A DNA stretch of 64,000 bases from Euprymna scolopes (taxonomy: Eukaryota; Mollusca; Cephalopoda; Sepiida; Sepiolidae), in NCBI GenBank assembly GCA_024364805.1, contig CM044511.1, forward strand, positions 1,165,613-1,229,612, in the 5' to 3' direction. A program made the translations under genes and the position numbers. This document shows positions 36,231-46,039 of this stretch, piece after piece (position 1 is the first letter of the stretch; each line of letters opens with the position of its first letter). Under the pieces are notes generated by a model. The model was not told where the DNA came from and ran no database searches. It saw only the letters and a program-made list of their open reading frames with translations.

Positions 36231-36900
36231 GGTATCTTGTTTCTAGGAAATAATATTTGTTAATAAATGTTCTTATTTTTGTATATGTTGATAGTAGAGT
36301 TTTATTTTTTGTTTGGTTTTTCTGTTTTACGCCATATCAATGTTTACAGTGTATTTAATACTGGACCTAGTAATTTAAAAAAAAAATATTTTTCTGCTTC
36401 AAATTCGTTATGTTTATTCGTCATTGATTTGGTTATTTTATAGAAGTAAATTGTTTTTGTTCTCTGACTTTGCAGAACATGCTAGATGTATGTAAAAGAA
36501 AAGTAAAACAAAACAATATCAATATTTGGTGCATTTTTTTTTTGGCAACTAATCCAGTATCCTCAGACAGTCTGATGTGGTAGCAGCAGATATCTGAACA
36601 GGTCTTACCACTCTGAGTGATAATTGACCTGGGAGCAATGGTAACAAAGAGACAATACCACATTTCCCACAGTCCCAAAGTGGGGATTCGCCACATGATA
36701 TCTTTTAATATAATGCCTAAAGCTGAGAGAGTAGAGTAATTATTTCTCTGTTTGTAGCTAGATGAGTTCATGCTATGATTATTTTACATGGAATGAAGCT
36801 CAGTCCAGCACGGGTATAACGATTTCATAGAGAGTTTTGCAAGACCTTTCCTGTGCTAAATAAACCGTATGGACTAGTTGGCATTATTTTCTAATAATTA
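36231..36900. other. No supported gene
   Basis: A 112-codon minus frame (36433-36771) contains CSDICCYHIRLSEDTGLVAK. I recognise no domain and it has no repeat partner in the window. It may be a decayed transposon frame or chance. Confidence 0.4.
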
Positions 36901-36902
36901 TG

Positions 36903-37250
36903 TACGGCATTCTCACGTTGACACACCGGTCCCCGCTGGATCACCGAAGTTACGCAACGTTGAACCTTGTCAGTACTTAATGGGTGACCATTTGGGACTT
37001 TCAGCTGCTGTATATGATATCCGCTTATCTCAGCATTGTTTCCAGTCGTTCTGGTATTCTCCTTGCCACTGGACTCAAACAGTGCCGATTCAGGAGAGGT
37101 GTAGATGTGGATTGCGCAACTCTTGCCTCACAATTACACGCGCTACTTCTCCTAAGGGGTATTCTTTGTCTTTCAAGACTAAACGGAAGCATGGGGGATT
37201 TTCTAATATATCACAAAGTCGTTTTTGTATTTTATAAAATTAAGAATAAG
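36903..37250 (+). repeat. 5S-rRNA-derived SINE (copy S1), best copy
   Basis: The first ~112 bp are 5S-like: TACGGCAT, CACGTTGACACACCGG, GGATCACCGAAGTTACGCAA CG (box A region), CAGTACTTAATGGGTGACC (box C region) and GCTGCTGTAT. The tail that follows (TATCTCAGCATTGTTTCCAG, CTTGCCACTGGACTCAAACA) is shared with copies at 8.3 kb and 49.07 kb. The internal pol III control region is nearly intact. The non-5S tail shows it is a SINE rather than a 5S gene. Confidence 0.8.
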
Positions 37251-37309
37251 AGTCCCAGATATGGCAGCCCTGTTCTATGTTGGGCGTATTACACAGAACG
37301 GCGCTAGAA

Positions 37310-37430
37310 GTAGAGTATAATTTCCGGAACAGTAGAATGATTCGATCATTTTTCCAGCAAACTCAGCAGTAGATTTTCTGTTAGTCTCCCATTTAAAGTG
37401 TAGAAGTGTCTAAGAAGCTTATTTAATTCC
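37310..37430 (-). mobile_element. LINE copy 10, small fragment
   Basis: GGAACAGTAGAATGATTCGA and TCATTTTTCCAGC...GTCTCCCATTTAAAG match the segment GGTAGAAGGATC...CCATTT of other LINE-1-family copies. Only about 120 bp remains. Confidence 0.5.
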
Positions 37431-37574
37431 AATTTTGTTTTCTTATGTAAACATCCGTCTATTTAAATAGTTTATGCAAACTTTCTTGCGTTCTATTTTC
37501 CCGTTCAGATAAAAATAAATTATGTCTGATTAGTAAATTTAAACATTTTTAAGCGTAACACAGTCTCAGAGTTT

Positions 37575-37645
37575 CTATATCTATCTATCTATCAATCTAT
37601 CTATCTATCTGTCTGTCTATCTATTCTGTTCTATTCTATCTATTT
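37575..37645. repeat. (TATC)n microsatellite
   Basis: About 14 CTAT/TCTA units with a few TCTG and TTCTG interruptions. Confidence 0.9.
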
Positions 37646-37800
37646 TTATATAAAAGTCACTTTCTGTGTGCATGTGTCAGTTTCTTTTCTCATAGATTCC
37701 GAAACAGCTGAGCCTGTTATTTGCAAATTTAACATAAAGGTAATTTATGTGTTCTTAGATATGTTTGTACAGAATAAGTATCGAAAATCGAGAAATCCGA
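37645..37800 (+). mobile_element. Helitron-like 5' fragment cut at the 3' end of LINE copy 5
   Basis: TATATAAAAGTCACTTTCTG then TGTGCATGTGTCAG and TAGATTCCGAAACAGCTGA match the 5' end of the element at 58805. It stops where the T-run marking the end of LINE copy 5 begins, so the LINE probably inserted into it. Confidence 0.5.
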
Positions 37801-37802
37801 TC

Positions 37803-39385
37803 TTTTTTTTTTACAAGGTGGTCACCACTTATCAATATCCGGAAGCCACTCAGGGATAAGGGTTATTGCATGTACAGTACGTTAGTATTGAGATCTAATA
37901 AAGTGTCTACTTAAGGGAGCGATTCATCAGGAATTTGTTTACGTTGGACTTGAATATATTCAGGTTGTAGTCAGGTTGGAAACAGGCATGCAGTTCGAAA
38001 AAAGAAGCTTTGTTCATGGAATCTAAGTTTTGATTTAGGCACATATAAAGAGTTGTGAAAAATTTTGACAGTGACGGGTGTATTTCGTGAAAGATTAGCC
38101 AGGGGGATCAGAGATTGGAGCTCAGACGAGCACCTGCCATGAAAATAACGATCAAACAAAGATAGGTTCGCAACGTCTCTTCTGTGGGAGAGAGATTGCA
38201 GGGAAGAGAAAAGGGCATCCCCACAAGCCACGCAGTCTATTCTGTACTCTGTCAAGGCAGGATAGGCTGTTTTAGCAGATCCTGCCAGGAGGTGGCAGCA
38301 GTATTTCAACCTTGGCGTACTTGGCTTTTATATAGATAAATAATTGCATCGGCAGTGAGATATCTTCTGAAGCGGTAGAAGGATCTCACCATTTTTTCAG
38401 CAACGTTGGCACCAGACGACGTACGTGTTCCATTTCAGATCAGGAGTAAAGCTCAAACCCAGAAGCGTGTCAAAGCATGGGGCTTCTCATAGACGAGGGC
38501 AATCCGTTTCAATTGATGGTAGATGGGAATCAGTGCGTTGATGATGTAAAGATAGGAGCTTCGTTTTAGATGCATTAAAGTAACCAGCCACCTCTTCCCC
38601 AAATATACCACGTGCTCGAGATCAGAGGAAAGAGAATAAAAGAGAACTTTGTCATTTACAGCCTTTGTTGTGTCATCAGCATAGCTCTCAACGACTGATT
38701 TAAGTATCTATTTTGTGAGATCATTGATGTAGATCAGGAAGAGAGTTAGGCCCAGTTGCAGCATAAATATTGTGGGTCTCTTATTTTTGTCTATCAACCA
38801 CTAATCTTATGAGCCTATCAGATAAAAATTATTTAATGATAGAAAAACATTTCCAGTTGTACCGTAGCTAGAAATCTTGTGAAATAGGTATTTATGCCAT
38901 ACCTTGTCGAAGGCCTTTGATATGTAAACAGCAGGTGCCCTGGAAATAAAACCTTTTTCAAGAGATTCGCTAATCCTATGCGATATAACAATTAGCACAT
39001 CTGCGGTAGATCTTGCAGAACGTAAACCATATTGTGTGTCACTAAGAAGGTAATTTCTGATGAGGTGGTTGACTACTTCTCTATTTAATATAGATTCCAG
39101 CAACGTACTCATGACACACAGGAGACTTATTAGTCTGTACTGAGAGGGAGATGACCTATCACCTGAATTCTTTAATACAGGGCATACTGATAAGGTTTTC
39201 CAGACTGTTGGAAAGCACTTCTCCTTAAGGAAACACTTAAACAGTTTCGTAAGTATGATAGCAAGTTCTGGTTGAAGCCTTTTTAACGCTATAATTGGGA
39301 TGCCATCAGGGTCAGTTGCTTTACTGAAATCAATGTTTTTGATTAGCGTGGCGACATCACGCACAAATATTTGTATGATACCTAG
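37803..39385 (-). mobile_element. LINE copy 5 (LINE-1 family), with most of the RT
   Basis: About 1.6 kb. The A-tail complement and conserved 3' end are at 37803-37900. The RT C-terminal region follows (KYCCHLLAGSAKTAYPALTE, about 38270-38310), then the RT core (see next entry). 5'-truncated inside the RT entry region. A copy of the same family as LINE copies 1-4 and 6-10. Confidence 0.8.
38807..39364 (-). pseudogene. Reverse transcriptase, N-terminal half, uninterrupted for ~185 codons
   Basis: One open frame with RT blocks in order: VATLIKNIDFSKATDPDGIP (block 1, residues ~4-23), FPTVWKTLSVCPVLKNSGDR (~57-77), YRLISLLCVMSTLLESILNR (~81-100; block 2), LLSDTQYGLRSARSTADVL (~108-127) and YISKAFDKVWHKYLFHKISS (~148-167; the Ala-Phe-Asp of block A carries the first catalytic Asp). 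The frame then ends, and downstream blocks with the YADD-like box are in decayed sequence. This is the best-preserved RT frame of the LINE-1 family in the window. Confidence 0.85.
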
Positions 39386-39389
39386 CGTG

Positions 39390-40530
39390 TTGCGTGTTAT
39401 AAAATTGTGTTTCCCTTTTATAGATAAAATAAAAATTACAGTGAAATATTTTATGTTATATCTGCCAAGTGAAATACATTTTATGATTTCCCCTAGGCGG
39501 CGTAACCTAAAATATTCAGATATAATTTTTTTTTTTTGTTTTCAGTAAATCATTTCTTCGTAAACAAAATAGATTTCGATTCATTTGGGGAAAGGGGTCA
39601 GCAGTAGATAATTTAACTTCAGGTCGAATGGCCCCTTTTTAAAGAGCTGTGTACCTCAAAATTGTGTTTTAATTTTGTTCTTATTAATGAGTTAAATTTA
39701 CGATAAAAGAAGAGGACACCATTTAAAATTGCTCCAGTTCATTTCTTCGTTTGTATATTTTAAAACTAAACATTAACGAGAAATGACTTTTCCAGGGAAT
39801 TCATCGCAAAGTTGCAATACCAGCTGACGTTCTATTGTAAGCAAACACAAACGGATTTTCATGAACGCTATTATCATCATTATTCTACCATTTAAATTAT
39901 TTTTGCTGATTAGCCGCCGGGCAAATTATTCCTCGTAATACATATTTAATAGGCGATTGATTCTATGATAATAATTACGCAATCTGCATGAATTAAAATA
40001 TCATGGTTAAGCAACGCCGAGCAGGTAGGTAGTAAAGTATAATTTAATATGTATTTTGTGTCCTTAAACTATATATAGAAAAAAAGGCTTTAGGGAGACA
40101 AACGTTCATTCACTCTAATGTAATAATAGATTTTTATATTGATATGTGATCAAAGAAACAAACGATGTGTAAGTTTCTCCTTCCATCCTCCAGCAAATAT
40201 AATTAAACTCCAAGATTTTGTGTTGCTATTTTAATGCTTCATGAAACTTTTTCGTTAGGTTTATTTTCTTGTATTGTTTTTTTCTTCTTTTTCTTTCTGC
40301 CTGAGAAAACTGGAATTATTATAGACAGAATCGTGACATGTTTTGCGAAGCTCTTCCTGATAGGAAAGCGTTCCTTGGCAAATTAAAAACAATTTCAAAG
40401 TCAGTCAATTAAGCTTCCAGCCTAAAACAAATTCTCATAAACATTCTTAGAGGTGATTAATATTTGTCAAACAACAAGTAATGTTCATGTCAATGAACTT
40501 TTTGTGTTTTATTTTAATCTTCTATTTGAC
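39390..40530. other. No supported gene
   Basis: AT-rich, no domain-bearing frame, no repeat match found. Confidence 0.55.
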
Positions 40531-40535
40531 AGTAG

Positions 40536-41285
40536 TATGTGAGTGCAAACGCTTGGATTACAATTCAAGAATTCATCGCTTAATGATTATTAAATTATCC
40601 ATTTTTATACAACAAATCTTTATGTAAAACATCATATTGTTCGTTCGAATGCACTTTATTCAAAAATAAATATCTACTTTTTAATGCATTTCAGTAGCAA
40701 ACCTTTCACATTATTAAAACATAGGACACATGTTTAATAAATTGGGAAGGATGTGGTCTAAGCAATTAGTACAAATGAGTAAATAATACGCATCGTTGGT
40801 TATGCCGATGGTTAGTTTCGTTGACCAATCACAAACAGTTGCTGAGTTGTTTATACAGAACATAGTACATGCATATACAATTGCAGATTTCTGAAGACTT
40901 CTACTTCTTCAATTACAAAATACTTTATTATATAATTTTCGAATTAATTAATTTAATTTTTTTTCAGTTAATTCAAAATTAAACGTCTCCTTATACACTC
41001 ACTTAAATAGTACACTTCATATTTTAAATAGTCCGCGTTATCATGAAAAACTTGATTGCATCAATTGAGCACGATTGGATACAAGTAATTAGTTGAACTA
41101 GTTGCGTAATGACAAAACACTTAAGTCATGCAGATTGATTGTTTCGCTGGCCAATCACTAAGAGTTGTCGAGTCGTTTCTACAGAACATACGAGGACCGT
41201 ATACAATTGCAAATTACTTAAAAAGAAACTTCTTCTTCTGAAATTACGAATTAATAATATAATTTGCGAATTTATTTAATGATTA
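40536..41285 (+). repeat. R40 repeat cluster, units A and B
   Basis: Unit A: GAGTGCAAACGCTTGGATTA, TTCAAAAATAAATATCTACT, CCAATCACAAACAGTTGCTG and ACAGAACATA, ATACAATTGCAGAT. Unit B repeats the last part (CCAATCACTAAGAGTTGTCG, TACAGAACATACG, ATACAATTGCAAAT). Period is about 310 bp between the two CCAATCAC words. No coding sequence. Confidence 0.6.
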
Positions 41286-41289
41286 TGGA

Positions 41290-41450
41290 TGTTCATGGAT
41301 GTCGGAACGAGAACATACTACCCATGTGTATACAATAAAAATTCCATTCAAAATTCAAAACATGTTTCGAAGTTTGACAGAAATATAGCCGAGTTTGGCA
41401 AGAATGTCGAAGGTTAGATCGGATAAATCGTCTTAAAAGTAAGACTTAAT
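41290..41450. mobile_element. MITE-B copy g, right-end fragment (weak)
   Basis: AGAATGTCGAAGGTTAGATC followed by TCTTAAAAGTAAGACTT resembles the right terminus of MITE-B. No matching left end was found. Confidence 0.35.
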
Positions 41451-41667
41451 ATGTGTACGGTAGTCTGAATAAATAAAATATTGCAACCTTTCTTCCATGC
41501 TTTCACAATTCAGAATGTTATAAAGTTAAGGTGATTAGTAAATGCATCAGGTGATTAAGTGTCGGTAGCAGACTGCCTCTTACTTTGGTGTGATAAAGTG
41601 ATTTTATGTACATCACAGCGATTGTTTATTTTTTAATTCGATATATCGACTTTTTCGATTAAATTAA

Positions 41668-41945
41668 GAAGGCCATTTAAAAGTAATGCCTCCTTTTTTA
41701 ATTCGCCTGAATGGATGAAAGAGTATTTCAGCTCGCATTGTTATGATGACTAGACTTATGCATTCAGAACTTTATGATTTCACCTTTCTGTTGCAGATAT
41801 TTACATTATGATACTCTACGAAAGCAACCCTTGTCATGGACGTGCGTAAAAAACAGAGATGGGCTATTGTATTCTTGGCAAAAAAGCATTGAAGAATAGT
41901 AGAAATTTGGAATGATTAATTCAGAAATCGAAATAATCGATAGCA
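41668..41945 (+). mobile_element. mariner 5' fragment (terminal repeat plus N-terminus)
   Basis: AAGGCCATTTAAAAGTAATGCC looks like a mariner terminal repeat. About 165 bp on, an ATG at 41836 opens MDVRKKQRWAIVFLAKKH, matching the N-terminus of mariner transposases (xxRAVIxFLxxxG). The frame breaks soon after and homology ends where the R40 repeat resumes at about 41945. No right-hand repeat. Confidence 0.5.
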
Positions 41946-42425
41946 AGTGAGTGCAAATGCTTGAATTACAATTCATCGATTCAGAAATTTAACGCTTAAT
42001 GATTATTAAATTATCTATTTTTATATATCAAATCTTTATTTTCAACATAGTATTGTTCATTTGAATGCACTTAATTCAAAAATAAATATCTACTTTTAAA
42101 TGCACTTAAATAGCAAACTTTTTATATTTTTTTAATATTGCGCATTGTTAAAACATGGAAAAGATGACGAAATCAATTGGGAAGGATTGGATCTAAGCAA
42201 TTAGTAGAAATAGTTTAATAATTCTCATACTTAATAATATAAATTGTCAATTAATTCATTCAAATTTGTTGCACTATATTCAAAAATAAACATCTATTTT
42301 AAATGCACTTAAACAGCAAACCTTTCATACATTTTAACATTGCGCATTGTAAAAACATGGATAGCATGACTGAATAATTTGAGAAGCATTGGATCTAAGT
42401 AATAAGTTTAAACTAGTGGGACCTG
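41945..42425 (+). repeat. R40 repeat cluster, units C and D
   Basis: GAGTGCAAATGCTTGAATTA, TTCAAAAATAAATATCTACT and CATTGTTAAAACATGGA (unit C). Then TTCAAAAATAAACATCTA and CATTGTAAAAACATGGATAG (unit D), about 210 bp later. Confidence 0.6.
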
Positions 42426-42549
42426 TGAAAATGCCATAGGGGACTCATCTATATATAATATATTGATGTTGGCATCCTGTAGATGTTCTGTGATTATGGA
42501 GACGCTAAGATATTATTGAAGTTTTTTTTTTGTTAAAATTGCAAATGTA

Positions 42550-43135
42550 TCTATCTAATCTAGCCCGAACGCCCGGCCAATCCCGGCCAATCCCCGCCGT
42601 AAAATACGCTTAAATATGATATTTTAATTCTTGCAGATTTCGTATATGTTATCATAGAGTTAATGTTCTATCGATGTTTATATAATATAAATTAGCGATT
42701 TCAAAAATAAAATTATATATTCATATGCTTTCGACGCATCAGCTTGAATGGAAAAAAAATCAAAACTTATGAAACAAATATATGTATGTGTATAACTGGA
42801 GTTCCTTCAGCACAAAATCGAAACTGAAACCAAGATTTATAAAGAATTCTTGACAAACTTTTTTATAAAAAATAGATTATTGGAGTGCCATCAGCTATAA
42901 TCGAAACTGAAACCAAACCTTATGAATCATTCTTGATAAAAATATTTATAAGCAAAACTAGATGACGTAAGTTTCATCATCTATAATAGAAACCGAAACC
43001 GAAACCAGAACTTATGAAGAATTCTGGGTAAAATTATTTAAGACAAGAAATGGAAATACATATCAATTAAATTACCCGGATGAAAGCCTGGCAAAGAAAA
43101 TAACACACACGCTATCGTATTAATATATAGATAGA
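42550..43135 (-). mobile_element. Possible Helitron-like element (weak)
   Basis: Read on the minus strand it opens ATCTATCTATATATTAATAC with GTGTGTG nearby and ends with repeated GGCCGGGATT and CGGGCGTTCGGGCTAGAT. The layout resembles the other Helitron-like units here, but the terminus is not exact. Contains a 3-unit minisatellite (next entry) and the repeat shared with 14.8 kb (42595-42780). Confidence 0.3.
42795..43055 (+). repeat. Minisatellite, three ~95-bp units
   Basis: The block CGAAACTGAAACCAA...CTTATGAA..ATTCTTG recurs three times (about 42817, 42910, 42990), each preceded by a CATCAG/CATCATCTATAAT-like word. In the third unit the CGAAAC part is expanded. Confidence 0.6.
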
Positions 43136-43139
43136 TTAA

Positions 43140-43525
43140 TAATACGCATCGTTACACAGAGGGATCGTTTCGTTGGCCAATCACTGCAGAACATACAAGA
43201 CGCGTATACAATTGCAGATCACTTAAACCTTCTACTTCAGCGAACACAAATTACTGAATATCATGATTTGCGAATTAATTTAATTTTTCTGTATTTATTT
43301 ACATTAATAAACGTATCGCTTTATGTGAACTTAGATAGTAGAATTTTAGTTTCTTTTTTAACATGCTGCATTGTTAAAAATGGAAAACATGATTGGCTTA
43401 ATTGGAAAAGATTAGACTAAGTAATTAGTTAAAATATTTAAAAAATAAAAAGAAATGGCGCAAGCTAATCTCTAACGGTTGCTGTGTTTTCTACAGAACA
43501 TACGTATCCATTACTTTAAACTTCT
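43140..43525 (+). repeat. R40 repeat cluster, unit E
   Basis: ACGCATCGTTACACAGAGGG, CGTTTCGTTGGCCAATCACT, CAGAACATACAAGACGCG, CATTGTTAAAAATGGAAAAC and ACAGAACATACG. Two diverged halves. A further weak copy of the AACGGTTG...CAGAACATAA part lies at 47370-47415. Confidence 0.55.
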
Positions 43526-43664
43526 ACTGTAATGTTGTGGTTGTCCATTTAATGTGGGGAATGTAAACCGTGTATATATTCATGTGTTTCTATTATCGTC
43601 TAGTTTTCTTGTATTCGTGTGTGTATACGTTTGATTGTCTACCTAAAATTTGTTTTTTTTGTTT

Positions 43665-44245
43665 TTTGTTTTTTTTTACACAGAGATCACCACTTATCAA
43701 GGCCCGGAAGCCACTCAGGGAAAGGGTTATTGCAAGTACATTATGTTAGTGAGGAGATTTGATGAAGTGTTTACTTAAGGGTGCGGTTCATTAGGAATTT
43801 GTTAACATTAGACTTGAAGACATCCAAGTTGTAGTCCGGAGGGAAGCAGGCAGACGGAACAGAGTTCCACATGCGTGCAGTTCTAAGAAAGAAGCTTTGT
43901 TCATGAAATCCGCGTTTTGATTTAGGCACATATATAGAGTGGGGGAAATTTTTCACAAGGGATTCAGCTAGACGGGTGTTTTTCGTGAAAGATTGGCGAG
44001 GGGGTCCAGGGATTGGAGTTCAGACGAGCACCTGCCATGAAAATAACGATAAAACAAGGATAGGCTTGCAACGTCTCTTCTGTGGGAGAGGGGTTGCAGG
44101 GTAGAGAAAAGGGCATCCCCCACTAAACCACGAAGTCTATTTTGTACTCTGTCAAGGCATGACAGGCTGTTTTTGGCAGCTCCTGCCCAGATATGGAAAC
44201 AGTATTCCATCCTTGGCCGTACTTGGCTTTTATATAGATAGATAA
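43665..44245 (-). mobile_element. LINE copy 6 (LINE-1 family), 5'-truncated
   Basis: Contains the A-tail complement, the 3' end TGATAAGTGGTGA (complement) and a well-conserved C-terminus: MEYCFHIWAGAAKNSLSCLD (about 44150-44210), LFSTLQPLSHRRDVASLSLF and FHEQSFFLRTARMWNSVPSA ending FKSNVNKFLMNRTLK. It stops near 44245, at a CTATCTATATAAAAGCC word. In the 3' half this is one of the least-decayed copies. Confidence 0.85.
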
Positions 44246-44295
44246 TTGTGTATGAACATTTAAAAACAGTTCATGATAGGAAAATGATGTATCTA

Positions 44296-44498
44296 TCGTA
44301 AAACCCTGGGATACGGCATTTAAAAATAGTAACACAATACAGTGCAGTATATAATATACATTTATATAATCAAATACACTCATACATAACACCGTAAGGC
44401 GGGGGAAATACCGTAACCAAGGACAAAAAATACATTGTATTTCGAATCATAACCTGAAAAAACGTCTACTAGAGCCACCGTATCCCAGGATTTTACCG
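44296..44498. mobile_element. MITE-A copy 2
   Basis: Ends AAAACCCTGGGATACGGCAT and CCGTATCCCAGGATTTTACCG, with TA at 44499-44500. Interior ACACCGTAAGGCGGGGGAAA and ACCGTAACCAAGG are shared with the other two copies. About 203 bp. Confidence 0.75.
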
Positions 44499-44531
44499 TA
44501 GAATGGGGAAAAATATCTTGCCCGCATTGGG

Positions 44532-44605
44532 TCAATCTGATATTTAGAATAAATATCAGATTTAAATTAATTTAAATCTGATATTTCTTCTAAATATCAG
44601 ATTGA
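44532..44605. repeat. 74-bp near-perfect palindrome
   Basis: The two 37-bp arms (TCAATCTGATATTTAGAATA... and its complement) differ at a single base, and there is no spacer at the centre (44568/44569). The word AAATATCAGATT occurs four times in alternating orientation. The right arm runs into the terminal sequence of mariner 2. Confidence 0.9.
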
Positions 44606-44732
44606 CAAGGCCGTTAATACGGTTTGTAACTATTTAATTTAGATGAACAGATCTCGGTTCAAACAAAAATTCATTGACCGAAATAAGCACCATCAGTATC
44701 AACATACTTATGCCAGTAACGTAGATACAATT

Positions 44733-45342
44733 CTCTATCTATATAAGAGCACGTTACTTCCAAAGATGGAGTACTGTTACCATATCTGGGTAAGAAGCCG
44801 CTAGAAAGGACTTGTCCTGCCTTGATAGGGTTTAAAATAGACTTCGTGGCCTCGTGGGAGATGTCCTTTTCTCTTCACTTCAACCTCTATCTAACAGAAG
44901 AGATGTTGCGAATTTGTCTCTGCTTTATCGTTATTTTCATGGAAAGTGTTCGACTGAGCTTCAATCTATGGTTCCCCCTCGCCAACCTTTCACAAGAAAT
45001 ACTCGTCTAGCTGAAAACACTATCAATAATTCCCCTCACGCTTTATCTGTACCTAAACCTACACGTAGATTCCATGATCAAAGCTTCTTTCTTAGAAGTG
45101 CACGCCTGTGGAATTGTCTTCCGTTTTCCTGCTTTCCAGCTGTCTATAATATGGTTTTCTTCAAGTCCAACCGGAACAAGTTTCTGATGAGCCGTTACAC
45201 TTAAGTTAACAAATTTTCCGAACTTCCATTGCGATCGATTTCTATATTGTTCTTTTGACAACTGTACACTCTTTAACCGTTATCCTTGAGAGACCTCTCG
45301 GCGTTGATAAGTGGTGACGCCTATGTAAAAAAAAAAAAAAAT
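44733..45342 (+). mobile_element. LINE copy 7 (LINE-1 family), inserted in mariner 2
   Basis: Starts at CTATCTATATAAGAGCACG and encodes SLQPLSNRRDVANLSLLYRY, LAENTINNSPHALSVPKPTR and FHDQSFFLRSARLWNCLPFS. It ends GTTGATAAGTGGTGACGCCT then a 15-A tail. It lies head-to-head with LINE copy 6. Both are cut at the same internal word, yet they differ enough in sequence to be separate insertions. It is younger than mariner 2. Confidence 0.85.
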
Positions 45343-45344
45343 AC

Positions 45345-46003
45345 GTATTGCATTTTGATATCAATGAAATCGCTGAAAGCGTTTTAATAGTGGTAAGGTT
45401 TCTACGCATTTCTCGCGCAGAAAGTTTTCAAGACGCTTGGAAACGTAGTAGTCAGCAGGGGAAAGGTCTGGAGAGTATGGTGAAAGAGGCAGACTATCGT
45501 AGCCCCATTTGGTCCACTTCTGCTGGGTCTGTTTATCAACGTGCGGTCGAGCATTGTCGTGGAGTAAATGTTCTCGTTTCTGCTAACTAATGTTAAGAGG
45601 TGTCGGACTTTCTCATGCAGTTCATCCATTTGTTGACAGTACTTATCCGCCGTAATGGTTTCGCCTGCATTAAAAAAAACTGTAATGGATGAGACTGGTC
45701 GCAGACAACAAAACAGTCAGTTGTCGTAAAGAACCCACTTTTAATCACACGTTGCAACCCGGTCTAGAAACGTGTTGTTCTTGTAGCGTAAAATAACGGT
45801 CGATGACACTTTCTAACGGTGTTTCTTTTTCGTTAAATCCATGAGCCACCGAATTATCAAGTTTTTTTGGCCTTTCCAATCTCACTCAGATGGTTGGACA
45901 TCGTCCTATATGTTATGTTTAATTCAGAAGCAAGTTTTCGAACAGTGATGCCTGAATTGGCTTCGACTAAGGCTCTTAATTTGTCGTTGCCAGCATCCAA
46001 TAT
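45345..46003 (-). pseudogene. mariner transposase (element 2), broken
   Basis: A DDD-type transposase fragment. The HTH region reads LDAGNDKLRALVEANSGITV, RKLASELNITYRTMSNHLSE and GKAKKLDNSVAHGF (about 46000-45840). The first-Asp region (..VGSLRQ after a decayed TCDxxW) is near 45730. NAGETITADKYCQQMDELH lies at about 45610-45670. The third-Asp region and PYSPD-like segment at 45480-45560 are in another frame. The N-terminal ~40 residues of the family are missing, and frames change at least three times. Confidence 0.75.
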
Positions 46004-46039
46004 ATAGGTGATTACCAAGTACAGGGTAATGATGTTTTG

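Larger units (their letters stand above)
44592..46005 (-). mobile_element. mariner element 2, split by LINE copy 7
   Basis: A mariner transposase remnant reads on the minus strand from about 46005 to 45345 and resumes at 44730-44672 with YWHKYVDTDGAYFG, the typical mariner C-terminus. Between them sits LINE copy 7 on the opposite strand. Beyond the C-terminus, AAATATCAGATTGACAAGGC (44592 on) is the probable terminal repeat. The other end is lost or replaced at about 46005. Confidence 0.7.

Noticed and set aside
36903-37015. Functional 5S rRNA gene
   Set aside because: Several conserved positions are changed and the sequence runs into a SINE tail shared with two other loci instead of a T-run terminator.
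42420-43135. Confident Helitron call
   Set aside because: Termini resemble the other Helitron-like units only loosely. Kept as a low-confidence feature.
40536-43525. CRISPR-like array
   Set aside because: Repeat words are long, diverged and irregularly spaced, and the genome is eukaryotic.
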